This document shows, in pieces, positions 1 through 9,047 of a DNA stretch of 64,000 nt; the first letter of the stretch is position 1, and every line of letters begins with the position of its first letter. Location: contig NZ_CP137636.1 in the NCBI RefSeq assembly GCF_036670015.1, forward strand, positions 3,016,501 to 3,080,500. Direction: 5' to 3'. Under the pieces are notes generated by a model. It was not told the DNA's origin, did not search any database, and was given only the letters and a program-made list of their open reading frames with translations. The stretch is from Niallia sp. XMNu-256. GTDB lineage: Bacteria > Bacillota > Bacilli > Bacillales > Cytobacillaceae. The translations under genes were made by a program, and so were the position numbers.

Positions 1-213
1 TGCTTTAGCCAAATCAATATCAAACCCAACAATTTCATTGTTTTCATCCCGGAATCCCATAGGAGCAAATGTATCATCAATCCCAACGATCAATTTATCT
101 TTAGTAGTACTAGAGTCTGAAGCATTGCTGTCGTTATTAGGATTTGAACATCCTACTAAAACGGCAAACAAGGCTGCAATAACCATTACTAGACCCAATA
201 ATCTTTTCTTCAT
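1..213 (-). CDS. amino-acid ABC transporter substrate-binding lipoprotein, N-terminal part only
   Basis: Incomplete gene: the start is inside the window and the rest runs off position 1. The 71 visible residues show a lipoprotein signal (MKKRLLGLV start, then the lipobox LVGC), a Ser/Asn/Asp-rich linker, and the opening of a type II solute-binding fold (KLIVGIDDTFAPMGF, then GFDIDLAKA). This pattern is typical of polar or cyclic amino-acid binding proteins, anchored by lipid to the outer face of the membrane. ATG at 211-213 has a GGGTGG ribosome site just upstream. The ligand cannot be told from this fragment. Confidence 0.85.
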   Translation of the reverse strand, partial: MKKRLLGLVMVIAALFAVLVGCSNPNNDSNASDSSTTKDKLIVGIDDTFAPMGFRDENNEIVGFDIDLAKA

Positions 214-452
214 AGTAACCACCCTTATAATATAATAAAATACAAATCCTTTAGTACGTTACTATATTAGATTAGCATAAAACAGGTAAGAGTCATACCC
301 CTAAAATATTATTTTAATATTATGAAATGTAATTAAGATGAGTCGACATTGTGCTCTCTATCACTTATAATCATTTTCCCTTCGTTTATCACCTGAATTG
401 ACTATAAGACGATGAAATTATTATAATAGTCGAAGAACGGAGTGAACAAATA

Positions 453-1631
453 ATGAATAATAATAAAAAGGCATTATCGATCCTTTTTGCCGTCATGTTC
501 TTAGTTATGGCCGGCTTTGGAATCATCATCCCGGTACTACCCTTTTACGCAGAAGAAGTCGGTGCATCCCCTACACAATTAGGTTTGTTGATGGCGGTAT
601 ATTCTCTTACTCAACTACTATTTGCACCGATGTGGGGACGGATATCAGACCGAATTGGCCGTAAGCCTGTCATTATGGCCGGGATCTTAGGATTAACATT
701 CTCTTTTTTCATGACAGGATTTGCAAACGAACTTTGGATGTTATTCGTTGCGAGAATCATTGGAGGGATGCTGTCGTCCGCTAATATGCCTACTGCCATG
801 GCCTATGTAGCCGATATTACAAGTGCAGAAGACCGTGGAAAGGGAATGGGAGTCATCGGCGCAGCAACCGGCTTAGGATTTGTGTTTGGTCCAGCAATCG
901 GCGGGGTTTTTTCAAAGTTTAGCTTAAGCACCCCGTTTTTTGTAGCAGGCAGCTTATCCTTACTAACTTTCTTCCTTGTTTGGATCCTATTAAAAGAATC
1001 ATTAACTACTGAAAAAAGAACCCAACCACAAGCCAAAAAAACATCAGTATGGTCAGAGTTTACTGGGGCCGGGTCCCTCTTGTTTTTCCTGCAGCTTTTT
1101 ATTTCACTGTCCCTGTCAGGACTTGAAACAACATTCGCTTATTTTGCAGCAGTAAAAGCAGATATCGGTACAGTTGAACTCGGATACACATTTATGATTA
1201 TGGGATTAGCCAGTGCGTTTGTCCAAGGTGGTTTGATCGGGAGGTTAACAAAGAAGTTTGGAGAAGGGCCAGTCATCGCTGGAGGGATTATCGTATCAGC
1301 CTTTGGTTTCTTCCTTATTCTATTTACTTACAACTTCTTAACCGCGGCCTTATTTATTACCATTTTTGGAATTGGAAATGGAGTCATCCGTCCAACTGTA
1401 TCAGCATTGCTGACAAAAAGTGCTGATTCGGGGCATGGCAGTAAAACAGGGTTGCTCTCTTCCTTTGATTCATTAGGAAGGATTATTGGACCTGTTGCAG
1501 GCGGATGGCTTTATGAGAAATCGATTAACCTTCCTTACATATCTGGGATTATTTTATCCTTTATCGCATTAGCACTCTACTTTATCTATAAAGCACAGGC
1601 GGCAAAAATGAACAAGCCTAACTTACAATAA
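453..1631 (+). CDS. MFS drug:H+ antiporter-type transporter (YqjV-like)
   Basis: Encodes a 392-residue inner-membrane exporter of the major facilitator superfamily with about 12 hydrophobic segments. The loop after segment 2 carries motif A (GRISDRIGRKPVIMAG, about residues 62-77), and segment 5 carries the antiporter motif C (GLGFVFGPAIGG, about 137-148), which points to a proton-driven efflux pump of the DHA1 (TetA/Bmr-like) group. The substrate is unknown. A YqjV-like MFS gene sits at the matching place in B. subtilis (recalled from memory). The gene is alone on the plus strand, and a shared terminator separates it from the convergent SDR gene. Confidence 0.88.
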   Translation: MNNNKKALSILFAVMFLVMAGFGIIIPVLPFYAEEVGASPTQLGLLMAVYSLTQLLFAPMWGRISDRIGRKPVIMAGILGLTFSFFMTGFANELWMLFVARIIGGMLSSANMPTAMAYVADITSAEDRGKGMGVIGAATGLGFVFGPAIGGVFSKFSLSTPFFVAGSLSLLTFFLVWILLKESLTTEKRTQPQAKKTSVWSEFTGAGSLLFFLQLFISLSLSGLETTFAYFAAVKADIGTVELGYTFMIMGLASAFVQGGLIGRLTKKFGEGPVIAGGIIVSAFGFFLILFTYNFLTAALFITIFGIGNGVIRPTVSALLTKSADSGHGSKTGLLSSFDSLGRIIGPVAGGWLYEKSINLPYISGIILSFIALALYFIYKAQAAKMNKPNLQ

Positions 1632-1636
1632 AAAGA

Positions 1637-1660
1637 AACAGCCTTGCAATGAAGGCTGTT
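1637..1660. terminator. bidirectional intrinsic terminator
   Basis: Perfect 9-bp stem AACAGCCTT / AAGGCTGTT with a 6-base loop. It has an A-rich left flank and a T-run on the right, so it can serve the MFS gene on the plus strand and the SDR gene on the minus strand. Confidence 0.85.
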
Positions 1661-1664
1661 CTTT

Positions 1665-2465
1665 TTATTTTTTGCTCAAAAATGGTTTTCCCGCCTTTTC
1701 AAACAATCGAGGAAAAAGAGCAAATAAGACACTGCCTGCGTTCATCCATCGGGGCAGATTGAGTTCTCTTTTATTCGTCAGCACAGCATTTACTATTTTA
1801 CTAGCCACAAAGTCTGGCGTAATCATAAACCTTTTGACATTTTTGGCATAGGAGCCCGTTTCATCAGCGATTGAAAAAAAGTTCGTCTGAATCGGGCCTG
1901 GATTTACAGCAGTCACAAAAATGTTCATGTCTGAAACTTCCATTCTAAGGCTGTTCGTAAATCCTAGTACTGCATGTTTCGTAGCAGCATAGGAACTAGA
2001 TTTTGGAGTTGCAATTTTCCCAGCCTGGGATGCGATATTAATAATATGACCTTCTTCCTGTTGCAACATGACAGGGAGAACCATATTTGTACATGCAATT
2101 AATCCAATCACATTCACAGCAAACATGTCTTTTATCTTTTCAATAGATGTTTCATGCGCCGTACGGAAAAGCCCAAATCCTGCATTATTGACAAGCACAT
2201 CAATTTGCCCTATTTCTTTAATTATTTGCCCAAAAACATTTTTTACTTCATCCGTATCCGATACATCCAATTTGAATATCCTAACAGAGACTGAATAGCG
2301 AGTTTGTAAGTCAGTTTGAATTTCTTTTAGTACGTCTAACCTTCTAGCTAGAAGAATTAAATTAGCTCCGTTTTCTGCACACTTTTCTGCAAGAGAACGT
2401 CCTACTCCACTTGATGCCCCAGTTATGATAATATTTTTATGTTGCAAACGTTCATTTGTTATCAT
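1665..2465 (-). CDS. yqjQ: short-chain dehydrogenase/reductase (YqjQ-like)
   Basis: A 266-residue cytosolic NAD(P)-dependent oxidoreductase of the classical SDR family. The cofactor motif TGASSGVG is at about residues 15-22, followed by NNAG (about 92-95), the catalytic serine in INIAS, and YAATK with the catalytic Tyr and Lys at about 159-163. The C-terminal stretch is basic and hydrophobic, as in membrane-associated DltE/YqjQ-like members. The substrate is unknown. Family and position match B. subtilis yqjQ. It ends in the shared terminator at 1637-1660. Confidence 0.9.
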   Translation of the reverse strand: MITNERLQHKNIIITGASSGVGRSLAEKCAENGANLILLARRLDVLKEIQTDLQTRYSVSVRIFKLDVSDTDEVKNVFGQIIKEIGQIDVLVNNAGFGLFRTAHETSIEKIKDMFAVNVIGLIACTNMVLPVMLQQEEGHIINIASQAGKIATPKSSSYAATKHAVLGFTNSLRMEVSDMNIFVTAVNPGPIQTNFFSIADETGSYAKNVKRFMITPDFVASKIVNAVLTNKRELNLPRWMNAGSVLFALFPRLFEKAGKPFLSKK

Positions 2466-2554
2466 TTTTTCACCTACTGCATTATGGTTTACTCATCTCT
2501 TTAATTTCTACTATGTAGTAAAGGAAGTCAAGTAATTATTAGGAGGAACTTCAA

Positions 2555-3400
2555 TTGAGGAAAATAGCGATGGTCGGTGCCGGGTCGATGGCAGAAGCCT
2601 TAATTTCAGGAATGGTAAATAATCATCTCCTAGAATCAAAACAGATTTGGGTAACAAATAGAAGCAATAAAGAAAGGCTTCAAGAGTTGAAAAATACATA
2701 TGGTGTATTAACTACTTATCATTTGCAAGAATTATGTCAAGGAGCAGATGCCATCATTCTTGCGATGAAGCCAAAGGATGCATTAAATGCACTTGTAACG
2801 ATTAAAGAGTTTTTGGAAGAGGATGCTATGGTTATATCGGTTTTAGCCGGTGTATCAATTAGTAGCATTGAGCTTCTCTTGGAAAAACCAATGTCAATTG
2901 TTCGTGCGATGCCAAATACATCGGCTACAATCGGAAAATCAGCGACAGCTCTAGCAAGCAATGATCAAGTAACAAACGAACAGTCTGATAGAGTTGAAAA
3001 GATTTTTCAAACCGTAGGCGTAACAAGATTTGTAAAAGAAGAACAATTAGATGCTGTTACTGGTCTTTCTGGAAGCGGCCCCGCTTATGTCTATTATCTG
3101 TTTGAAGCGATGGAAAAAAGTGCAGTCGAGCTTGGGCTTGAAAAAGAGCTTGTTAAAGATTTAATCATTCAAACCTTCTTAGGAGCAGCAGAAATGCTAT
3201 CAAAAACAACAAAATCAGCAAGTCAACTTCGGGAAGAAGTCACAAGTCCTGGTGGTACGACTGAGGCAGGCTTAAAGGTACTTTCTGACATGCACGTTGA
3301 CCAAGCATTTTTCAATTGTATCAAGGAAGCTGCCGCACAATCGAAACGCCTTGGTGAAAATATCAGCAATGAAATGGAGAGTAAAGTCGTAAAACGGTAA
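2555..3400 (+). CDS. proI: pyrroline-5-carboxylate reductase
   Basis: Reduces 1-pyrroline-5-carboxylate to L-proline with NAD(P)H, the last step of proline synthesis. The 281-residue protein has the N-terminal Rossmann motif VGAGSMAEALISGM and the C-terminal dimerisation/active-site signature GLSGSGPAYVYYLFEAM, followed by VTSPGGTTEAGL. The start is TTG at 2555, supported by an excellent AGGAGG site at 2541-2546 with good spacing. Synteny (between yqjQ and namA) points to the ProI (YqjO) paralogue rather than ProG or ProH. A short gap separates it from namA, so co-transcription is likely. Confidence 0.92.
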   Translation: MRKIAMVGAGSMAEALISGMVNNHLLESKQIWVTNRSNKERLQELKNTYGVLTTYHLQELCQGADAIILAMKPKDALNALVTIKEFLEEDAMVISVLAGVSISSIELLLEKPMSIVRAMPNTSATIGKSATALASNDQVTNEQSDRVEKIFQTVGVTRFVKEEQLDAVTGLSGSGPAYVYYLFEAMEKSAVELGLEKELVKDLIIQTFLGAAEMLSKTTKSASQLREEVTSPGGTTEAGLKVLSDMHVDQAFFNCIKEAAAQSKRLGENISNEMESKVVKR

Positions 3401-3463
3401 AGGTTTATTTTTCTATCCTTTCAGATTATTTGTTATACTAAAAGTTAGGAGGGATTGAAAAAA

Positions 3464-4483
3464 TTGAACTCAAAACTATTTACGCCTTTTACTATTAAAA
3501 ATGTCACATTAAAAAATCGCATCGTCATGTCTCCAATGTGTATGTATTCTTGTGAAAAGGAGGATGGCAAAGTAACTCCTTGGCATTTTACTCACTATAT
3601 TAGCAGGTCTGTGGGTGGAGTCGGATTGCTCATCCTTGAGGCAACAGCTGTTACCCCACAGGGAAGAATCTCTTCAAAGGATTTAGGTATTTGGGATGAT
3701 GTACATATTGACGGTTTACAGCAATTAACTGCTGGAATCAAAGAAAACGGTGCGGTACCTGGGATTCAACTTGGACATGCAGGTAGAAAAGCAGTTTTAG
3801 ACAGTGAAATTATTGCGCCTTCTGCCATTGCATTTGATGAAAATTCAAAAGTTCCAAAGGAAATGACGATAGATGAAATCCACCAAACTGTAGAAGCCTT
3901 TAAGCTTGGCGCAGAGCGTGCGAAAAAAGCGGGCTTTGAAGTGATAGAAATTCATGGCGCCCATGGATATTTAATCAATCAATTTTTATCACCACTATGC
4001 AATCAGCGCCAAGACGAATATGGTGGGAATGCACAAAATCGTTATCGATTTTTACAAGAAATAATTGAAGCCATTAAATCAGTTTGGAATGGTCCACTAT
4101 TTGTTCGAGTTTCGGCAGATGAGTATCACATGGATGGTTTGACGATAGAGGATTATATTACTTACTGCAGTTTCATGAAAGAACAAGGGGTAGACTTAAT
4201 TGATGTAAGTTCAGGCGGAGTGGTCCAAGCGAGAATTAATATTTACCCAGGCTATCAAGTACCACTTGCGGAAAAGGTTAAACAGGGTTCCGAGATCCCA
4301 ACAGGTGCAGTTGGCTTGATTACTACCGGTTTACAAGCGGAGGAAATTATTCAAAGTGAACGAGCCGATCTCGTATTCATTGCTCGTGCTCTGTTGCGTG
4401 ATCCATACTGGCCAAGAAGTGCGGCAAAAGAACTTGGAGTCAGCATTGAAAGCCCTGTTCAATATGAAAGAGGTTGGAGATAA
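3464..4483 (+). CDS. namA: NADPH dehydrogenase, old yellow enzyme family
   Basis: FMN-containing ene-reductase that reduces activated C=C bonds and nitro compounds with NADPH; the B. subtilis orthologue YqjM responds to oxidative and electrophile stress. Visible hallmarks are MSPMCMYSC (the flavin-tuning Cys near residue 25), [10 protein letters not shown], the His pair in [15 protein letters not shown], and the C-terminal RGW that reaches the neighbouring active site in YqjM. The frame opens at a TTG at 3455, but that lies only one base after the AGGAGGG site (3447-3453). TTG at 3464 has a 10-base spacing and gives the family N-terminus (MNSKLFTP). I therefore choose 3464, 339 residues. Confidence 0.92.
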   Translation: MNSKLFTPFTIKNVTLKNRIVMSPMCMYSCEKEDGKVTPWHFTHYISRSVGGVGLLILEATAVTPQGRISSKDLGIWDDVHIDGLQQLTAGIKENGAVPGIQLGHAGRKAVLDSEIIAPSAIAFDENSKVPKEMTIDEIHQTVEAFKLGAERAKKAGFEVIEIHGAHGYLINQFLSPLCNQRQDEYGGNAQNRYRFLQEIIEAIKSVWNGPLFVRVSADEYHMDGLTIEDYITYCSFMKEQGVDLIDVSSGGVVQARINIYPGYQVPLAEKVKQGSEIPTGAVGLITTGLQAEEIIQSERADLVFIARALLRDPYWPRSAAKELGVSIESPVQYERGWR

Positions 4484-4490
4484 GCAATAA

Positions 4491-4527
4491 GAGGTCCATG
4501 AGTTTCTGTCATGGACCTTCTTTTTTG
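4491..4527 (+). terminator. terminator after namA
   Basis: Stem GGTCCATG / CATGGACC with a 9-base loop, followed by TTCTTTTTT. It closes the proI-namA unit. Confidence 0.8.
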
Positions 4528-4571
4528 TAAATGAAACAAAAGAAAAGACAGGGCTCCTTCCCCTGCCTTTT

Positions 4572-5909
4572 CTAAATAATATCGGTAATATCAAGAAAGA
4601 CAACAATAATTACAAGTGGTATCACATAACGCAATAAGAAATACCAAATATGGAAAAGACCTTGATATTTCGTGTTTTGAATCAACTCGCTATTCAAAAC
4701 AGACTTTTTCATTTTGTAAGAAACAAAAATGGAAATCAGCAAGGCTCCAATCGGCATTAATAGGTTACTAACAAGAAAGTCAGCAGCATCAAAGATCGTT
4801 TTATTAAAAATAGAAATGTCTGAAAGTACGCCGAAGGATAGAGCCGAAGGAACACCAACAATAAAAACAAGAATCCCAATGATCCAGGCTAAACGATGTC
4901 TGCCCCCCCTGCCTTTAGAAGCAGATGCCACAACAATCTCAAGCAGTGAAAATGCTGAAGTAAGAGTCGCAAACAAAAATAACACTAGAAAAATGATTAA
5001 AAAGAAATTCCCGAAAACCATTTGTTCAAAGACAGAAGGTAAAATAATAAATAGCAAACCCGGACCTGCTGTCGGTTCATATCCTAAAGAAAATACGGCC
5101 GGAAAAATCGCTAAACCAGCAAATAAACAGATCAGTAAATTCATAGCTACAATAGAAAGTGCAGGTTGTACAATACTTTCTTTTTTCGATAAATAGGAGC
5201 TATACGTAACCATTACGGAAACCCCGACACTCAGCAGGAAGAAGGACTGTCCAAGAGCAGATAAAATACTTTGCGAATTTAATTTTGAGAAATCAGGATT
5301 CAGGAAGAACTTTACTCCTTCCATGGCGTCATCAAGTGTTAGTGAGCGTACCATTAAAATAATAAATAAGATAAAGAGGGCAGGCATCATAAACTTACTC
5401 GCCTTTTCAATTCCGGTTTGTATCCCTTTTCCTACTATAATTATTGTAATAATAAGGAAGATTGCTTGAGTTCCAACCGCAAGCACTGGGCTTGATACAG
5501 TATCAGTAAAAAGCAGTTCATAATTAACATTTTCCTGCCCCACTTTACCTGTAAGACTATAGATTATATATTGAATAATCCAGCCGCCAATCACACTATA
5601 AAAAGACAACAAAATAAAACAAGTAATGACTCCAAGATAGCCAATCCAATGCCATTTTGTTCCGGGAGCAATTTCCTTATAAGCTGAAATCGCCTCCTTT
5701 TGTGTACTACGACCAATAATAAATTCAGCTAACAATAAAGGAAATCCAATTAAAAGCGAAAAAATAACAAATATGAGAATAAAAGCTCCCCCACCACTCG
5801 TCCCGGTTACATATGGCAGCTTCCAAATAGCTCCAAGTCCAATTGCAGAGCCTGCGGATGCCAAAATAAAGCCAATTTTCGATGACCACTGATCTGTCTT
5901 TTCCAACAT
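4572..5909 (-). CDS. sodium:neurotransmitter symporter family amino-acid transporter
   Basis: A 445-residue integral membrane protein of the NSS (LeuT/YocR/YhdH) family, which imports amino acids with Na+. Segment 1 carries the family signature ([14 protein letters not shown], about residues 21-34), the unwound Na+/substrate-binding stretch in LeuT. About 11 hydrophobic segments follow, and the tail is short and basic. The gene is preceded by a T-box leader, so its expression should respond to the charging of one tRNA. That makes its substrate most likely the cognate amino acid, although the specifier codon is ambiguous by eye. It has no operon partner. Confidence 0.88.
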   Translation of the reverse strand: MLEKTDQWSSKIGFILASAGSAIGLGAIWKLPYVTGTSGGGAFILIFVIFSLLIGFPLLLAEFIIGRSTQKEAISAYKEIAPGTKWHWIGYLGVITCFILLSFYSVIGGWIIQYIIYSLTGKVGQENVNYELLFTDTVSSPVLAVGTQAIFLIITIIIVGKGIQTGIEKASKFMMPALFILFIILMVRSLTLDDAMEGVKFFLNPDFSKLNSQSILSALGQSFFLLSVGVSVMVTYSSYLSKKESIVQPALSIVAMNLLICLFAGLAIFPAVFSLGYEPTAGPGLLFIILPSVFEQMVFGNFFLIIFLVLFLFATLTSAFSLLEIVVASASKGRGGRHRLAWIIGILVFIVGVPSALSFGVLSDISIFNKTIFDAADFLVSNLLMPIGALLISIFVSYKMKKSVLNSELIQNTKYQGLFHIWYFLLRYVIPLVIIVVFLDITDII

Positions 5910-5935
5910 TTATCCCTCCTGATCTATTGGTTGTA

Positions 5936-6190
5936 AAAACAAAAAAGTCACAAGCTCAATAAGGGACGTGCAGAACACGCGGTACCACCCTTATTGAAAG
6001 CATGTGACTTTCCACTTAAATTTGATAACGGTAATAACACCGATTTCTTTGTAAAAAAAAGAAACTAGCTCCAAGCTGAAACTCACTATAATCTTTGTAT
6101 CAGCTTGCACCATCCGCCGACTCTCTTCAACAGGGAAATTATAGCTTAATATTCACTCTTCAAAGCCTTATAAAAGTGCCCTAAATGTAT
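5936..6190 (-). promoter_or_regulatory. T-box riboswitch leader upstream of the NSS transporter
   Basis: The minus-strand transcript carries the T-box core AAGGGUGGUACCGCG (5978-5992), which base-pairs with the CCA end of uncharged tRNA. It lies inside a long terminator: AAGTCACA (6003-6010) pairs with the tract ending GTGACTT, and AATAAGGG pairs with CCCTTATT, followed by TTTTTT (5941-5946). A plausible Stem I lies upstream: CUAUAAUUU pairs with AGAUUAUAG, the distal loop contains GGAUGGUG, and the 3' side is UGAGUUUCAGCUUGGAGC. Reading UUC followed by A would mean phenylalanine, but GUU or UCA cannot be excluded. A promoter TTGACT-18-TACATT (6208-6213, 6184-6189) fits the start. Confidence 0.92.
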
Positions 6191-6275
6191 TTCAATATAA
6201 TAGATATAGTCAAATTATAAAGGAATCTAACTAATAAAACAAGCTTGTTTTTTCAAATACTTTATTCTTGTATAA

Positions 6276-7196
6276 TTATCTCGAAATGGATATCGCTTTA
6301 AAATCATGCGCAATCTCTGTTTCCGGAAAAACTTCGCGGGCTTCCCTTAACAATTCTTCGGATGCATCACGATCATAGCGCGAACTAATATGGGTAAGAC
6401 AAAGTTTTTTGACGGACGCCTCTTTTGCAGTTTGAGCCGCTTGTGTTGTTGTTGAATGAAAATACTCTTTCGCCAAACTTTCTTGTCCATGTGAAAAAGT
6501 TGCTTCATGAATAAGTAGGTCGGCATCTTGAGCCAATCTCTTAGCCGGTTCACACATTCTCGTATCCCCAAGAATAGTGACAATTCTCCCCCTCTGCATC
6601 GGACCAACATAATGTTCTGGATTTAACACAGTCCCATCATCTAATGTAACCGACTCCCCCGCCTTAATTCTTTTATAAATAGGACCAGGCTTAACTCCAA
6701 TCTCTTGTAATTTATCCACTAGAAGTGTACCGGGAAGATCTTTCTCCATAACACGAAAACCATAGGAAGGGATTCCATGATCTAGCAGTCTTGCTTCAAC
6801 CAGAAATTGGGCATCCTCAAAAATAATTCCTTCCTCAATTTCAACAATATTTAGCGCATACTTTAAATACGTTCCACTTACCTTTAAACTCGTTTCAATA
6901 AAATTTCTTAAACCACTAGGCCCATAGACGGTAAGTTCTGATTCACCACCTTGAAAAGACCGACTGGCTAGCATTCCTGGCAATCCATAAATATGGTCGC
7001 CATGTAAATGAGTAATAAAAATTTTTTCCATTTTGGATGGTTTGATCGATGTATGTAAAATCTGATGCTGGGTGGCCTCCCCACAATCAAATAACCAAAT
7101 GGTTCTACGTTCTTCCAAAAGCTTAAGTGCTATAGAGGTTACGTTCCGGAGTTTTGCAGGGATTCCAGCTCCAGTTCCTAGAAAAAAAATTTCCAC
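6276..7196 (-). CDS. rnz: ribonuclease Z (tRNA 3'-processing endonuclease)
   Basis: Removes 3' trailers from tRNA precursors that lack an encoded CCA. It is a metallo-beta-lactamase fold enzyme with the zinc motif THLHGDH, further metal ligands in GDTR and HEATF, and the C-terminal LTHIS. The frame can open at an ATG at 7220, but that has no ribosome site. The GTG at 7194-7196 is 9 bases after GGAG and gives the family N-terminus [11 protein letters not shown], so I choose it (306 residues). It is divergent from zwf. Confidence 0.93.
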   Translation of the reverse strand: MEIFFLGTGAGIPAKLRNVTSIALKLLEERRTIWLFDCGEATQHQILHTSIKPSKMEKIFITHLHGDHIYGLPGMLASRSFQGGESELTVYGPSGLRNFIETSLKVSGTYLKYALNIVEIEEGIIFEDAQFLVEARLLDHGIPSYGFRVMEKDLPGTLLVDKLQEIGVKPGPIYKRIKAGESVTLDDGTVLNPEHYVGPMQRGRIVTILGDTRMCEPAKRLAQDADLLIHEATFSHGQESLAKEYFHSTTTQAAQTAKEASVKKLCLTHISSRYDRDASEELLREAREVFPETEIAHDFKAISISR

Positions 7197-7337
7197 CTGA
7201 GTCCTCTCCTTCCAATTCATTTATTTTATTATTATAACGAAAGACAAAGGGTTTGCATATTTTGACAGATATCGTTAAAATTTGACGATAGCAGTATTAA
7301 TTATTACTCCATTTAAAATGAAAAGAGGTTTAACATC

Positions 7338-8837
7338 GTGACTCAAAATGAAAATCCTGCATCTTTGATTGTCATTTTCGGTGCTACAGGAGATTTAGCC
7401 AATCGAAAACTATTTCCTTCCTTATATAATTTATTTAGCAAAGGAAATCTATCCAAAAATTTCGCTGTTGTCGGAGTAGCAAGAAGATCCTTATCTAATG
7501 ATGAGTTTAAACAGAACATCATAAAGTCAATTGGGACGGTTTCAAACGATGTAGATAAGATGAATGAATTTGCTTCCCATTTTTATTACCATTCTCATGA
7601 TGTTACAGACTCTGCTTCCTATACAGCTCTAAATGAAATCATCACAGATTTAGATGATCATTATGGAACAAAAGGAAATCGGATCTTCTATTTAGCCATG
7701 GCACCAGAATTCTTTGGTACAATTGCGACCCATTTAAAGGAAGATGGTCTCACTGATGTTTCTGGCTTTAAACGTTTAGTGATTGAAAAACCATTTGGCC
7801 ATGATTTACAATCAGCTCAAGAACTTAATAACCAAATTAGAACAGCTTTTGCTGAAGAAGAGATTTACAGGATTGATCATTACTTAGGTAAAGAAATGGT
7901 TCAAAATATTGAAGTCATTCGATTTGCCAATGCAATATTTGAGCCATTATGGAATAACCGCTATATTTCCAATATCCAAATCACTTCGAGCGAGACGCTT
8001 GGAGTCGAAGAGCGTGGCCGCTATTACGAAAACAGTGGCGCTCTTCGCGACATGGTTCAAAACCATATGCTACAAATGGTTGCTTTGCTCGCGATGGAAC
8101 CTCCGATTCGATTAAATACAGAAGAGATCCGTTCCGAAAAAGTGAAAGCATTTCGGGCAATGCGGCCGATTAAAGATGATGAAGTGAAACAATTTTTTGT
8201 GCGAGGTCAATATGGACCAGGTTATGTTAACGGTGAATTAGTTTCAGGCTATCGCCAAGAAAACATGGTTAATCCAGAGTCTAATACAGAAACATTTGTA
8301 GCTGGCAAGTTAATGATTGATAATTTCCGCTGGGCAGGGGTTCCATTTTATATCCGGACCGGAAAACGAATGAAAACAAAATCAACAAAAATTGTTGTTC
8401 AGTTTAAAGACATTCCAATGAACCTGTATTATAAAACAGAACAAACGTTAAGCCCAAATCTACTTGTCATTCATATTCAACCTGAGGAAGGAATTACCCT
8501 TCACTTAAACGCTAAGAAAGCAGGGCAAGGAATAGATGCCCAAGCGGTTAAATTAAGCTATGCTAATAAAGGGGTTGATGGAATTAATACACCAGAAGCC
8601 TATGAAAAGTTATTGTATGACTGTATGAAGGGCGATGCTACGAACTTTACACATTGGGATGAAGTCGCTTTGTCTTGGAATTTCGTTGATAATATTTCTG
8701 ATGTTTGGCAAAATACATACGCCAACTTCCCTAACTATGAAGCAGGCTCCTATGGTCCAAGAGAAAGTGATATTTTACTCGCTAGAGATGGATTTTTCTG
8801 GTGGCCGGTTACAAATCTTGATGTTGAATCTTGTTAA
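7338..8837 (+). CDS. zwf: glucose-6-phosphate 1-dehydrogenase
   Basis: First enzyme of the oxidative pentose phosphate pathway: glucose-6-phosphate + NADP+ to 6-phosphogluconolactone. The 499-residue protein has the nucleotide motif GATGDLANRKLFPSLY near the N-terminus, the substrate-binding signature RIDHYLGKE at about residue 178, and EKPFG before it. The start is GTG at 7338 behind AAGAGG. It is convergent with gndA, the third enzyme of the pathway, and shares a terminator with it. The gene pair matches B. subtilis yqjJ-yqjI. Confidence 0.96.
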   Translation: MTQNENPASLIVIFGATGDLANRKLFPSLYNLFSKGNLSKNFAVVGVARRSLSNDEFKQNIIKSIGTVSNDVDKMNEFASHFYYHSHDVTDSASYTALNEIITDLDDHYGTKGNRIFYLAMAPEFFGTIATHLKEDGLTDVSGFKRLVIEKPFGHDLQSAQELNNQIRTAFAEEEIYRIDHYLGKEMVQNIEVIRFANAIFEPLWNNRYISNIQITSSETLGVEERGRYYENSGALRDMVQNHMLQMVALLAMEPPIRLNTEEIRSEKVKAFRAMRPIKDDEVKQFFVRGQYGPGYVNGELVSGYRQENMVNPESNTETFVAGKLMIDNFRWAGVPFYIRTGKRMKTKSTKIVVQFKDIPMNLYYKTEQTLSPNLLVIHIQPEEGITLHLNAKKAGQGIDAQAVKLSYANKGVDGINTPEAYEKLLYDCMKGDATNFTHWDEVALSWNFVDNISDVWQNTYANFPNYEAGSYGPRESDILLARDGFFWWPVTNLDVESC

Positions 8838-8864
8838 CAAGAAAAACGCAAACGCCTGCGGAAC

Positions 8865-9000
8865 AAAAAACTTTTGTTTCTGTAAAAGAAATCCAAAGAA
8901 GCTCCCCTTATTGCTCACCCCCGACAAGCTAAGGGGAACCGTGGATGTTCTTTAACTGCTTGACGGATTGGCTAGACCGAAGAAGGGCTAGGTGCTCGAG
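8865..9000. repeat. degenerate hairpin-rich intergenic element between zwf and gndA
   Basis: Non-coding stretch with a hairpin TCCCCTTA ... TAAGGGGA around 8896-8940 whose loop contains CACCCCCGACAAGC. Read on the minus strand it contains CTCGAGCACCTAGCCC and GCTTGTCGGGGGTGAGCAA. These resemble fragments of a dispersed intergenic repeat I recall from Bacillaceae genomes. I can see only one copy here, so repeat status is inference. Confidence 0.4.
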
Positions 9001-9005
9001 CAGAT

Positions 9006-9046
9006 CACAAAAAACCTCTTTGCTATGCGCAAAGAGGTTTTTTGTG
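9006..9046. terminator. bidirectional terminator between zwf and gndA
   Basis: An 18-bp perfect stem (9006-9023 with 9029-9046, loop TATGC). It is flanked by A6 and T6 inside the stem, so it acts on both converging transcripts. Confidence 0.92.
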
Positions 9047-9047
9047 C

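Noticed and set aside
4729-5196. 155-codon plus-strand frame inside the NSS transporter gene
   Set aside because: Antisense shadow of a clear membrane-protein gene, with low-complexity basic composition.
6236-6260. Terminator after rnz at AAAACAAGCTTGTTTT
   Set aside because: A perfect palindrome with no room for a loop and no clear T-run after it on the minus strand.
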